From NCBI GenBank assembly GCA_022786965.1, contig JALFXH010000035.1, positions 1-39,355 of the forward strand: a DNA stretch of 39,355 bases, read 5' to 3'. Of this stretch, positions 14,856 to 22,215 are shown in pieces. The first letter of the stretch is position 1, and every line of letters begins with the position of its first letter. This DNA is from Clostridiales bacterium. Its GTDB lineage: Bacteria; Bacillota; Clostridia; Oscillospirales; Oscillospiraceae. Both the position numbers and the translations under genes were made by a program. Below the pieces are notes generated by a model, which saw only the letters and a list, made by a program, of their open reading frames with translations, had not been told where the DNA came from and made no database searches.

Positions 14856-15542
14856 ATGGGTACCGCGCTGCAAAAGGCTATCGCGCTGATTCTGTCGGCA
14901 GATGCTGAGCTTCTGAATATTTTGAGCGTTACCGCCCGGATGAGCCTGCAAAGCTCCCTGATCGCCCTCCTGCTGGGGGTACCGCTGGGTATCTGGCTGG
15001 GTGACTGCCATTTTCCCGGCAGAGGAATTCTGCTGGTAATCAACCGAACCCTGATGGGAATGCCGCCGGTGGTTTGCGGATTGCTCTTTTATATGCTGTT
15101 TTCCGGGGTCGGCCCCCTGCGGCATATGAAGCTGCTGTTCACGGTGAAGATCATGGTGCTGGCCCAGGTGGCGCTGATCACGCCCATCGTCATCGGAACC
15201 ATGGAGACCTATGTCTCCGGGATTGCTCCCAACCTCCGGGAGACGGCAAAGGGCCTTGGACTGGGGCAGGTCAAAACCTTTGGCCTGCTGTGCAACGAGT
15301 GCCTGTATTCCATCCTTTCCGCCTACCTTCTGGCCTTCGCCCGCTCCATCGCGGAGGTGGGCGCGGTGTCCATGGTGGGCGGCGCCATCTCCTGGAAGAC
15401 CAATGTGATGACCACCGCCATCATGCAGTACACCAACCGCGGCAATTTTTCCCTGGGCATCGCCCTGGGTATGATTCTGCTGGCGGTGTCCCTGCTGGTG
15501 AACATTGTGATTTCTGGGCTGCAAAGGAGGCTGAGCCGATGA
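14856..15542 (+). CDS. tupB: Tungstate ABC transporter permease TupB
   Basis: This 228-residue integral membrane protein is the permease of a tungstate importer. It has about five hydrophobic segments (for example SSLIALLLGVPLGIWLG, IMVLAQVALITPIVIG and LGIALGMILLAVSLLVNIVI). The cytoplasmic EAA-type loop is read as ETAKGLGLGQVKTFGLLCNE. RSIAEVGAVSMVGGAI is typical of the TupB branch of molybdate/tungstate permeases. AGGGAG precedes the ATG. Its stop overlaps the tupC start as ATGA, indicating coupled translation with the ATPase. It sits directly after tupA and the intercistronic hairpin. Confidence 0.88.
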   Translation: MGTALQKAIALILSADAELLNILSVTARMSLQSSLIALLLGVPLGIWLGDCHFPGRGILLVINRTLMGMPPVVCGLLFYMLFSGVGPLRHMKLLFTVKIMVLAQVALITPIVIGTMETYVSGIAPNLRETAKGLGLGQVKTFGLLCNECLYSILSAYLLAFARSIAEVGAVSMVGGAISWKTNVMTTAIMQYTNRGNFSLGIALGMILLAVSLLVNIVISGLQRRLSR

Positions 15543-16186
15543 ACCTTCCCGCTTTTTCCAAGACCTATGACGGCGTAAAGGTGCTGGATTTTCCGGGTCT
15601 TACGCTGAAACCCGGAAAAATCTATGCCATTCTCGGCGCCAACGGCAGCGGAAAGTCCACCTTTGCCCGCATTGCGGCGGGCGTTCTCCCGGCGGACCAG
15701 AAATGCCGAATTCCCGGCAGCGTGGGCTATCTTCCCCAGAAGCCCTACGCCTTTCGAATGACCGTCAAAAAGAACATCCTCCTGACCGGCGGAAGCCCGG
15801 AACAGGCCGACGCTCTGATGGCGGCGCTTTCCTTGACGGCGCTGCAAGACAAGCGGGCTGACAGGCTTTCCGGCGGTGAGACCGCCCGGATGGCCATGGT
15901 CCGGCTGATGATGAAGCGGTATGATGTGGTAATCCTGGATGAGCCCACCGCCGCCATGGACATGGAGACCACCTCCGCCGCGGAGGAGCTGATTCTGAAA
16001 TACGAAAAGGATACGGGATGTATTCTGATTCTGGTCACCCATTCTCTCCAGCAGGCCCGGCGGGTTGCTGACGAGGCCCTATATTTTCATAAGGGGAAGC
16101 TTCTGGAAGCCGGCGAAGCCACGCAGCTGCTGTATCATCCTACCAAACCGGAAACGAAGCAGTTTCTGGAGTTTTATGGTAATTAG
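15539..16186 (+). CDS. tupC: Tungstate ABC transporter ATP-binding protein TupC
   Basis: The 215-residue ATPase energises tungstate import at the inner face of the membrane. It has Walker A GANGSGKST (33-41), a Q-loop in LPQKPYAFRMTV, the signature LSGGETARMAMVRL (110 on), Walker B VVILDEPTAAMD (130 on) and the H-loop His168. It is shorter than ModC and has no C-terminal MOP regulatory domain, as is usual for TupC. Translation starts at an ATG overlapping the tupB stop. A strong stem-loop at 16265 follows, ending the island before the decayed insertion sequence. Candidate substrates are tungstate or, less likely, molybdate. Confidence 0.88.
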   Translation: MNLPAFSKTYDGVKVLDFPGLTLKPGKIYAILGANGSGKSTFARIAAGVLPADQKCRIPGSVGYLPQKPYAFRMTVKKNILLTGGSPEQADALMAALSLTALQDKRADRLSGGETARMAMVRLMMKRYDVVILDEPTAAMDMETTSAAEELILKYEKDTGCILILVTHSLQQARRVADEALYFHKGKLLEAGEATQLLYHPTKPETKQFLEFYGN

Positions 16187-16218
16187 ACCGTTGTTCCGCC
16201 CACGGCTGCAATCAGGTT

Positions 16219-16895
16219 CTATGTCAATAGTTGGGGTAGAGACAAAACACAAATGATCGCAAGTCGTGTCGGAGAGAGATCTCCGGCACGATTTTTATGT
16301 ACGGCAGAAGAGGATTCTGTTTCTGATACTAATTCTAAATTAAAAACTTCAATTATCCACTCTCTGCCAGTAATGCTGGAAATGACGTTGTTAAACAAGG
16401 AGCAGATGGTATCGCGCAGACGGTCAACAACTTTTTCCAATGTGGCAAAAATCTCGTTACGGAATCCGCGCTTTCGGATCTCTTTCCAAATCTGTTCAAT
16501 GGGATTCATCTCGGGCGTATACGGAGGGATGTGGAAAAGGATAATATTCTCTGGTAATTCCAATCCCCCAGATTTGTGCCAGGCAGCACTGTCACAGCAG
16601 AGCAAAATTATGTCGTCGGAAAATCGTTCAGATAATTTTTGAGGAAAATGTTCATGCGCACTGTATTGCAATAAGGCATGATGAGAAAGCATCCGTCACC
16701 GGTCAACGGCTCTACCGTGGCAGGGCACATGTTGATTCGACCAAATCCGGCCTCATCCTGGAACATAAGACGAATTTTCTTCCCGCTGTGGATAACTTCC
16801 AGCTCTTTCACGGTGTTATTCATTTTTTTGAGGCCGCGATTTCCTCTTCGCTGGCCTTTTGGGGGTGCCTGCTGCGGGGCATTACCTTCCGCCAT
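16219..16895 (-). pseudogene. Broken catalytic half of the IS630 transposase
   Basis: The first part (16608-16895) carries the first catalytic Asp segment LMFQDEAGFGRIN. It then jumps to ATVEPLTGDGCFLIMPYCNT, apparently skipping the roughly 28-30 residues usually found between these blocks, which suggests an in-frame deletion. A further frameshift near 16640-16690 moves the rest (LSERFSDDIILLCCDSAAWH, then HIPPYTPEMNPIEQIWKEIR, with the second Asp and the Glu) into another frame. The final residues run past the usual family end into flanking DNA. The product cannot be a working transposase unless complemented. The deletion is judged from memory of the family. Confidence 0.75.
16265..16298 (+). 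terminator. Terminator after tupC
   Basis: CGTGTCGGAGA pairs with TCTCCGGCACG (one G-T wobble) around a GAGA loop and is followed by ATTTTTAT. It lies 80 bases after the tupC stop and is a classic rho-independent terminator for the tup operon. Confidence 0.75.
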
Positions 16896-17302
16896 CCATG
16901 GCGGTGCAGAACAAAGTATATTTGACCGTTACTGACTGGATGGTCTACTGCGCTTTGATATGCTCTCGCGATTTCGCTGATTTCTACCAGCTCGCCCTTT
17001 TCCGCACGCGCTTTGAAGGGAGCCAGAATAGCAGCTTCTTCTTCCACACTCATATTGCGATGATTTTCGCCGTCATGATTCCCGGAAATTGCTTCAAGCC
17101 CGTTTCTCCTATATTTTGCCACCAACTGGCTCACATAGGCCGAACAGAAACCCGTTGCCTCAGCCACATCCTTGGAACTGGCACCTTTGGCCCGCAGTTC
17201 CAGCGCTTTCAATCTGGCCTCGGCTCTTTTATCCTTATTGCCCCGGCGTACCCGCTCAATTTCTTTTATTTCTTCTTCACTGAATTGATATCTGGAAGCC
17301 AT
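16820..17302 (-). CDS. IS630 transposase N-terminal (HTH) ORF
   Basis: The 160-residue product is the N-terminal helix-turn-helix region of an IS630 transposase: SEEEIKEIERVRRGNKDKRA, ASSKDVAEATGFCSAYVSQL, KYRRNGLEAISG, then a second HTH with VSNGQIYFVLHRHGW. It ends SKK-stop on a run of seven A residues. A -1 slip there reads into MNNTVKELEV, the start of the catalytic part, which matches the programmed frameshifting known for many members of this family. The ATG at 17302 is preferred to a GTG three codons upstream. This half appears intact although the catalytic half is broken. Confidence 0.75.
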   Translation of the reverse strand: MASRYQFSEEEIKEIERVRRGNKDKRAEARLKALELRAKGASSKDVAEATGFCSAYVSQLVAKYRRNGLEAISGNHDGENHRNMSVEEEAAILAPFKARAEKGELVEISEIARAYQSAVDHPVSNGQIYFVLHRHGWRKVMPRSRHPQKASEEEIAASKK

Positions 17303-17358
17303 ATTTATCACCCAGATATATAGTATAGCATATCTTTACGTTTATTCGAAGTGTTTTA

Positions 17359-17595
17359 TTAAGAAATAGTATAAAGAGCACTGCGATGCTCCTTCAGGTA
17401 GCGCTGGCGCATACGACCATATTTTCCAAGAGGGTTTCCAGGCGTGTCGGGTAAGGCTATCTCTGGGATCAAGAAATCCCCACATTGCCGATATGTCCCA
17501 TCCATAGCTTCAAATACAATTTCATTGCAGACTCCTTTCGTGGATGATGATTGCAGCTTATGAAAAATCTCCTTTCCCACAAAACTGCATTTCAA
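17359..17595 (-). pseudogene. Truncated TnpV-like transposon protein
   Basis: Residues 31-78 match the N-terminal part of TnpV, a small protein of Clostridial transposons of unknown biochemical role: GDFLIPEIALPDTP, then GKYGRMRQRYLKEHRSALYT. The protein stops right after LYT, where intact TnpV continues for roughly 60 residues. The 30 residues before Met31 (17505) do not look like TnpV, and no ribosome binding site is visible. The break point is next to the IS630-type element, so insertion followed by decay is a reasonable explanation. No remaining half is seen on the far side of the element. Confidence 0.55.
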
Positions 17596-17666
17596 TTCAC
17601 CACAAATGAGCCGCAGTTATGTGTATTTTGCGAAGGGGGTAAAACCTTCCTTTACAAAATACATGC

Positions 17667-17815
17667 TGGCTCGCAATGACATAGTTTTTCGGCAATCTGA
17701 AAAGGACAGGGGCAAGCCCTGTCCTTTTCCGGTTCTATGGAGTTCCTATTTTATTATATCCTTGGCAAGTGGATTGCCACGGCTGCACCGCGCTCTCGGA
17801 ATGACATACTATTTT
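17667..17815. repeat. Remnants of CGMAATGACATA repeats around a hairpin
   Basis: GCTCGCAATGACATAG (17669) and TCTCGGAATGACATAC (17793) are similar direct copies flanking the hairpin at 17700-17728. They share the ATGACA end of the inverted repeat at 4740-4850. No gene is visible between 17596 and 17828. Confidence 0.4.
17700..17728. terminator. Bidirectional hairpin terminator
   Basis: A perfect 12-bp stem, AAAAGGACAGGG/CCCTGTCCTTTT with a 5-base GCAAG loop, gives T-rich tails in both directions. It probably ends leftward transcription from the export operon and its small last gene. Confidence 0.7.
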
Positions 17816-17828
17816 TTGATACATGATA

Positions 17829-18110
17829 TCAGAACTTGTATCCTGCTTCCAGCAGACGGGTCAGAGCCTCGTTGGCTTCCTCGTCGGAAAACAGCTGCGT
17901 ATAGCGCTTGTCGATGGCAAGGGCTTCCAGCGACAGTTCCAGATGGCCCTTGTCCTTCAGGGCGTTGAAGCCGTCGCTGAGCCGCCTGCCGGATAGGCAC
18001 CGGTGGGCGGCTTTCATAGCTTCCTCCGCCGCCACGGGGCGCATTTTCACGCCCAGTCCGGCGGCTTTTTCCCGGGCGGATGCCCAGGCCGCGATGAATT
18101 TTTCTTCCAT
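17829..18110 (-). CDS. Small hypothetical protein at the end of the export operon
   Basis: The 93-residue product is not recognised. It is soluble and predicted largely alpha-helical, with many Ala, Glu, Lys and Leu residues (KFIAAWASAREKAAG, AAEEAMKAAHRCLSGRRL, DEEANEALTRLLEAGYKF), and it has no signal peptide or membrane segment. The ATG is preceded by AAGGAG at 5 bases, and it begins 9 bases after the permease stop, so it is the last gene of the four-component export operon. It may be an accessory or regulatory protein of that operon, but nothing in the sequence shows how. Confidence 0.6.
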   Translation of the reverse strand: MEEKFIAAWASAREKAAGLGVKMRPVAAEEAMKAAHRCLSGRRLSDGFNALKDKGHLELSLEALAIDKRYTQLFSDEEANEALTRLLEAGYKF

Positions 18111-18119
18111 AAAAACTCC

Positions 18120-19373
18120 TTATTCCCGCCGCAGGGCCTCAATGGGGTTCAGGTTTGCCGCCTGAATGGCGGGCAGCATTCCGAACACCACGCCGATGAG
18201 GGTGGAAAACACCACCGCTACCCCGATGGCGGGCACGCTGATAGACACGGGAATCTGCATGATTTTCGAGATGACCTGGGCCAGAATCACGCCGCTGACC
18301 ACGCCGATGATGCCACCCAGACTGGTAAGCACCGCGGATTCCGTGAGAAATTGCAGCAGAATCCGCTTTTTCTTGGCGCCGATGGCCTTTTTCAGGCCGA
18401 TTTCACTGGTTCGCTCCGTGACGGACACCAGCATGATATTCATGACACCGATGCCGCCCACCAGCAGAGAAATGCTGGCGATCCAGATCAGCTGGCTGTT
18501 GGTGGCCTGGGACATTTTTTGCAGCTGCTGGGCTTGTTCCAGCATATCCTGACTGCGGTAGTCCAGCTTGGCGGTGGTGTCCAGAATCTGCTTTTCCGTC
18601 AGCAGGTCTGCCGCTTCCTTGCCCGCGGTGGTCATGGCATCGGTATTTTCCACCTTGATGGCCACGCTCTGAGGCTCGTCAAAGCGGTAGGCTGTGGGCC
18701 ACAGGCTGTCCGGAATGTAGACGCTTCCGGCGGACCGGTTTACATAAAGCTGGTAATCCTTCATGGAGTTGATCACCGGAGCGAACTCCTTGGACTGGGC
18801 AACCACGCCCACCACGATGTAGGCATCCCCCTGCAGTTCCAGGGTTTTTCCAACCGGGTCCACGCCGCCGAACAGGTTGGTTGCCACGCCGGTATCCACC
18901 AAAATCACCTTTCTATAGTTTACATAATCACTGTCCGTGAATCCCCTGCCGGATTTCACCTGATAGCCGTAGACACTGAGGAAATTCTCATCGATTCCGT
19001 AGAGTGTTCCGTTAAACTGGGTATTCTGGTAGAAGAGCTGGTCAACATAACTCCGGGTATGATACAGGGACACCCGTTCCACACCGGTGATTTTCTCCAA
19101 ATCCTGCCGGGTCTCCTCGGTGATGCACCGAACCCCCTCGGGGACGGGGCTCCAGCTCATGTCGTAGACCCGGCCCTCCTTGTTCAGCTGGACGGTGACC
19201 ACGTTGTTGCCCGCGCCGATGAGGTTCTCCTTGATCTGCTCGTTGGTGCCCTGAATGGTGGACACGATGGTGATGATGGAGGCGATGCCGATGATGATGC
19301 CCAGCATGGTCAGAATGGAGCGCATTTTGTGCCCCCAGATGCCCTGAAAGGCAAGTCCGATATTTTCCCGCAT
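18120..19373 (-). CDS. MacB/FtsX-type ABC transporter permease
   Basis: The 417-residue permease belongs to the MacB-like family of mechanotransmission ABC systems. One N-terminal membrane segment (ILTMLGIIIGIASIITIVST) is followed by a large extracytoplasmic MacB_PCD domain of about 230 residues. Three C-terminal membrane segments follow, including LIWIASISLLVGGIGVMNIMLVSV, with the family sequence ERTSEIGLKKAIGAKKKRIL between. It lacks an ATPase domain, which is encoded separately in this operon. AAGGAGG lies 7 bases before the ATG. With the two adaptors and ATPase it likely exports a peptide, antibiotic or lipid-linked compound; the substrate is not evident. Confidence 0.88.
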   Translation of the reverse strand: MRENIGLAFQGIWGHKMRSILTMLGIIIGIASIITIVSTIQGTNEQIKENLIGAGNNVVTVQLNKEGRVYDMSWSPVPEGVRCITEETRQDLEKITGVERVSLYHTRSYVDQLFYQNTQFNGTLYGIDENFLSVYGYQVKSGRGFTDSDYVNYRKVILVDTGVATNLFGGVDPVGKTLELQGDAYIVVGVVAQSKEFAPVINSMKDYQLYVNRSAGSVYIPDSLWPTAYRFDEPQSVAIKVENTDAMTTAGKEAADLLTEKQILDTTAKLDYRSQDMLEQAQQLQKMSQATNSQLIWIASISLLVGGIGVMNIMLVSVTERTSEIGLKKAIGAKKKRILLQFLTESAVLTSLGGIIGVVSGVILAQVISKIMQIPVSISVPAIGVAVVFSTLIGVVFGMLPAIQAANLNPIEALRRE

Positions 19374-19385
19374 AACCTTGCCTCC

Positions 19386-21536
19386 TTAGTAACCGTACAG
19401 CGCCGACAGGTCGCTCTCCTGGGTGGCCGCGCCGGGCTTCACATTCTTGCCGTAGGGGAAGGCCACATAGTCATCGGCGGTGAGGCCGCTGCGAATCTCC
19501 GTGTAGCTGCCCCACAGGGACTTGCCGGTGGTGACGGTCCGCTTTTCCAGTTTTCCGTTTTTCCCCCGGACGTAGACGTAGGGATCGCCGTCGTCCGTGC
19601 GGAGGAAGGGGTTTTCCAGATAGATGCCGTTTTCCGCCTCCGCCGCGGAGTAGGTCACGCTGACATAGCTTCCCTCCTGCAGGTCGGCGGTGCCGTCGAT
19701 AAACACCCGGAAGGGGTAGTAGGAGGCGTTGGGGTTGCCCATGCCGTTCCAGCCCTCGTCCTGAATGGGGAAGTCGCCGATGGACTCCACCGTACCGGTG
19801 TACATCATGCCGGTGTTCCAGTCGTTGACGGACACCTCCTGCCCGGGCTTGAGCTTGTCCTTTTCCAGCTCGCTGACGCTGCCGCGGACGTAGAATCCGC
19901 CGCCGCCGGAGACCTTCAGCATAGGCAGCTTATTCTGCCGGGCCTCCTCTTCCGTGAGCAGGCCAACCACCACACCGTCCAGGGTGGCCCGGATGCAGCC
20001 GTCGCTGAACTCCCGCAGCATCAGGTTATACTCGGACTGGGTGATCACGGCGTCGGCGGTCAATTCCTTGAGTTTTTTCTCCTGCTCCCGGCACAGCTTG
20101 GCGATCTCCGCCGCCGTCATGCCGCTGCCGTAGTCAATTTCAGGGGCAGAGTAGTCGTCGTCCGCTTCCTCCGGGAAGAAGAACTCCTGACTGGGCACAT
20201 CACAGAAGGAGAAGCCAAAGCCGCCGCCATCGTAGACAGTGACTTTCAATCCCTGCCAGGTTGTGCAGGGCGCTTTTTCCTTATTCTCCGCTGTCACTTT
20301 CAGGATTGTGTAGAAGCTATTGACCTCCGCAGTATCCTCCGTGGGCTTTGGAATAACGTTCAGCTTGAAATTACGGGAAGCCGTCAGGGGCTGAATTCCA
20401 TCCACCTGATATTTTGCGGTTACTGTATACTCCCATTGTCCGGCGGCGTTGGTGATACCAGAAACGGTATAGCCCCTCCCGTTCGGGTAACCCCGCAAAG
20501 GACCGCCATTTGAAGTTAGACTCCAAGTCACATAATCGCTATGCTCCCAATCTGTGACCGAGCTTGTGAAAGTCAATGTCACCGCATCCCCTTCATAGAC
20601 CTGGACCATTCCTTCTTTGCTGACATCCGTCCAAATACTCAATGTTGTAGGCGCGCGCATGGCAAACAACGTGAACGCGTCCGGTTCCGGGGTGTTTTCC
20701 TGGGGTTCCTGTATCAGAACTTCCGTATCGTCCGCTTCGTCGGAGTCATTTCCCTGTTCTTGATCGTTATTTACATCCTCATTTTTGTTCCCGTCATTCG
20801 GCTCGTTGTTATCTGTATTTCCAGTTTCCTCTTCCAGCAGCAGTTCCTCGTCTTTGCTTTCTTCCTCGGGAACCGGCTCGGCAGAACCGCTGGAAGAGAC
20901 GCGCTCATCGTTTGCAATCTGGTTCATCATCGCCTGGTAGTATAACTCCCGCAGCAGAGCGTTGTTCACCGGGGTGCTGTCCTTCAGCCAGCAGATCACC
21001 GCTTTTTCCGGGCTGCTGCCGTCATATTCTTCGTCCGGATTGGCAATCTCGTAGGCTCCGCTCAGTTCTCTGCCATAGTCCGTACTCACCACCGGAATCT
21101 CCACAACATCATCCACGCTCTCCATGGGTTTCAGCTGATTGATCCGGGCCAGTTCCTCCTGGGCCTCCCGGACCTGCAGGTTGGCCTTCTCCACGTCCAG
21201 CCGCTTGCGTTCCAATTGCAGCTCCGACAGGGTGGTGTCGTAGGTCATGAGCACGTCGCCCTTCTTGACCTCGTCCCCCTCCTTTACCTTCACCTCGGTG
21301 ATGGTCTGGGTGTCGGACAGGAACACCGTCTGAATCCGGTCGGTGGTAACGGGGCCGTAGCTCTCCTGATTGTCGCCCCAGAATTCCGTCATGCCCACCA
21401 TGGAGAAGGAGTACACCCCCACCGGCTCCCCCCGGCCCCGGAGGCCAAAGACAATCCCGCCGATGATGGCCGCTGCCGCGACCCCCGCGGTGACGGAAAT
21501 CACGGTCTTTTTCGACTTCGCGTTAAGCTTTTTCAT
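19386..21536 (-). CDS. MacA/HlyD-like adaptor with Ig-like and acidic insertion
   Basis: This 716-residue membrane-anchored adaptor is far longer than usual (about 350-450). After an N-terminal membrane segment (ISVTAGVAAAAIIGGIVFGL) comes a lipoyl-type half (ITEVKVKEGDEVKKGDVLMT) and the first coiled-coil helix. Roughly 350 residues are then inserted, including an Asp/Glu/Asn-rich stretch (about 215-295) and an Ig-like beta domain (about 300-410). The second helix (IAKLCREQEKKLKELTADAV) and the barrel domains follow. Of two adjacent ATGs, the second has AGGAGG 6 bases away. The start overlaps the ATPase stop. Base composition dips inside the insertion. Confidence 0.8.
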   Translation of the reverse strand: MKKLNAKSKKTVISVTAGVAAAAIIGGIVFGLRGRGEPVGVYSFSMVGMTEFWGDNQESYGPVTTDRIQTVFLSDTQTITEVKVKEGDEVKKGDVLMTYDTTLSELQLERKRLDVEKANLQVREAQEELARINQLKPMESVDDVVEIPVVSTDYGRELSGAYEIANPDEEYDGSSPEKAVICWLKDSTPVNNALLRELYYQAMMNQIANDERVSSSGSAEPVPEEESKDEELLLEEETGNTDNNEPNDGNKNEDVNNDQEQGNDSDEADDTEVLIQEPQENTPEPDAFTLFAMRAPTTLSIWTDVSKEGMVQVYEGDAVTLTFTSSVTDWEHSDYVTWSLTSNGGPLRGYPNGRGYTVSGITNAAGQWEYTVTAKYQVDGIQPLTASRNFKLNVIPKPTEDTAEVNSFYTILKVTAENKEKAPCTTWQGLKVTVYDGGGFGFSFCDVPSQEFFFPEEADDDYSAPEIDYGSGMTAAEIAKLCREQEKKLKELTADAVITQSEYNLMLREFSDGCIRATLDGVVVGLLTEEEARQNKLPMLKVSGGGGFYVRGSVSELEKDKLKPGQEVSVNDWNTGMMYTGTVESIGDFPIQDEGWNGMGNPNASYYPFRVFIDGTADLQEGSYVSVTYSAAEAENGIYLENPFLRTDDGDPYVYVRGKNGKLEKRTVTTGKSLWGSYTEIRSGLTADDYVAFPYGKNVKPGAATQESDLSALYGY

Positions 21537-22215
21537 CATTTTCCTCCTGGGTTTTCAGCTCGCCGTCCAGAATGCGGTAGGTCTTGTCCGCGCAGGCGGC
21601 GATGGAGGGTTCGTGGGTGATCATGATGATGGTCATGCCCTCGCCGCTGAGACGGCGGAAAATCTCCATGATCTGGTTGCCCGCCTTGGTATCCAGCGCG
21701 CCGGTAGGCTCGTCCGCCAGCAACAGCTGGGGATTTCCCACGATGGCCCGGGCGATGGCCACCCGCTGGCACTGTCCGCCGGAAAGCTGGTTGGGAAGGA
21801 AGTGAATCCGCTCTCCCAGCCCCACGGCTTTCAGCGCTTCCTCCGCCCTCGCCCGCCGCTCCTTTAACGGCACATCGGCGTAGAGCAGAGGAAGAGCCAC
21901 GTTATCCACGGCTTCCATTTTGGGAAGCAGGTGGAAGGACTGGAAGACGAAGCCGATGTGCTTGTTGCGCACCTCCGCCAGATCGTCGTCACTTAAGTCC
22001 TTCAAATCCCGGCCCTCCAGGATGTAACTGCCGGAGGTGGGCACGTCCAGACAGCCGATGATGTTCATCAAGGTGGTCTTGCCGGAGCCGGAGGGGCCCA
22101 TGATGGCAAGGTAGTCCCCCTTTTCCACGGTGAGATTGATATTTTTCAGCACCCGCACAGGCTCCCGTCCCTGCTGGTAGTCCTTGCAGATGTCCTTAAG
22201 CTCCAGAATGGGCAT
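21523..22215 (-). CDS. MacB/LolD-type ABC transporter ATPase
   Basis: The 230-residue ATPase drives the MacB-like permease. It has Walker A MGPSGSGKTT, the Q-loop in GFVFQSFHLLPKM, the signature LSGGQCQRVAIARA, Walker B LLLADEPTGALD and the H-loop in MITHEPSIAA, all characteristic of the LolD/MacB/FtsE group. Its ATG overlaps the TGA of the upstream adaptor as TGATG, and its own 3' end contains the ribosome binding site and start of the second adaptor, so the operon is tightly coupled. A GTG one codon earlier is possible but less likely. Confidence 0.9.
   Translation of the reverse strand: MPILELKDICKDYQQGREPVRVLKNINLTVEKGDYLAIMGPSGSGKTTLMNIIGCLDVPTSGSYILEGRDLKDLSDDDLAEVRNKHIGFVFQSFHLLPKMEAVDNVALPLLYADVPLKERRARAEEALKAVGLGERIHFLPNQLSGGQCQRVAIARAIVGNPQLLLADEPTGALDTKAGNQIMEIFRRLSGEGMTIIMITHEPSIAACADKTYRILDGELKTQEENDEKA

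Larger units (their letters stand above)
16219..17358 (-). mobile_element. Degenerate IS630-family insertion sequence
   Basis: Three reading frames on the minus strand together spell an IS630-type transposase: an HTH region, a DDE core and a C-terminal tail. I find no convincing matching terminal inverted repeats. The right side is AT-rich (TATAGTATAGCATATC near 17320), but no complement is visible near 16200-16345. The element separates tupC from the export operon, and a tnpV fragment ends beside it. Exact boundaries are uncertain. The terminator at 16265 overlaps the nominal transposase 3' end, so the true left edge is probably about 16300-16345. Confidence 0.7.

Noticed and set aside
13554-15524. 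656-codon open frame antisense to tupA and tupB
   Set aside because: Both sense genes are secure and the antisense translation looks like a mirror of alanine-rich coding DNA.
18003-20513. 836-codon open frame antisense to the MacB-like and adaptor genes
   Set aside because: No motifs, no ribosome binding site, and it crosses two good genes and their junction.
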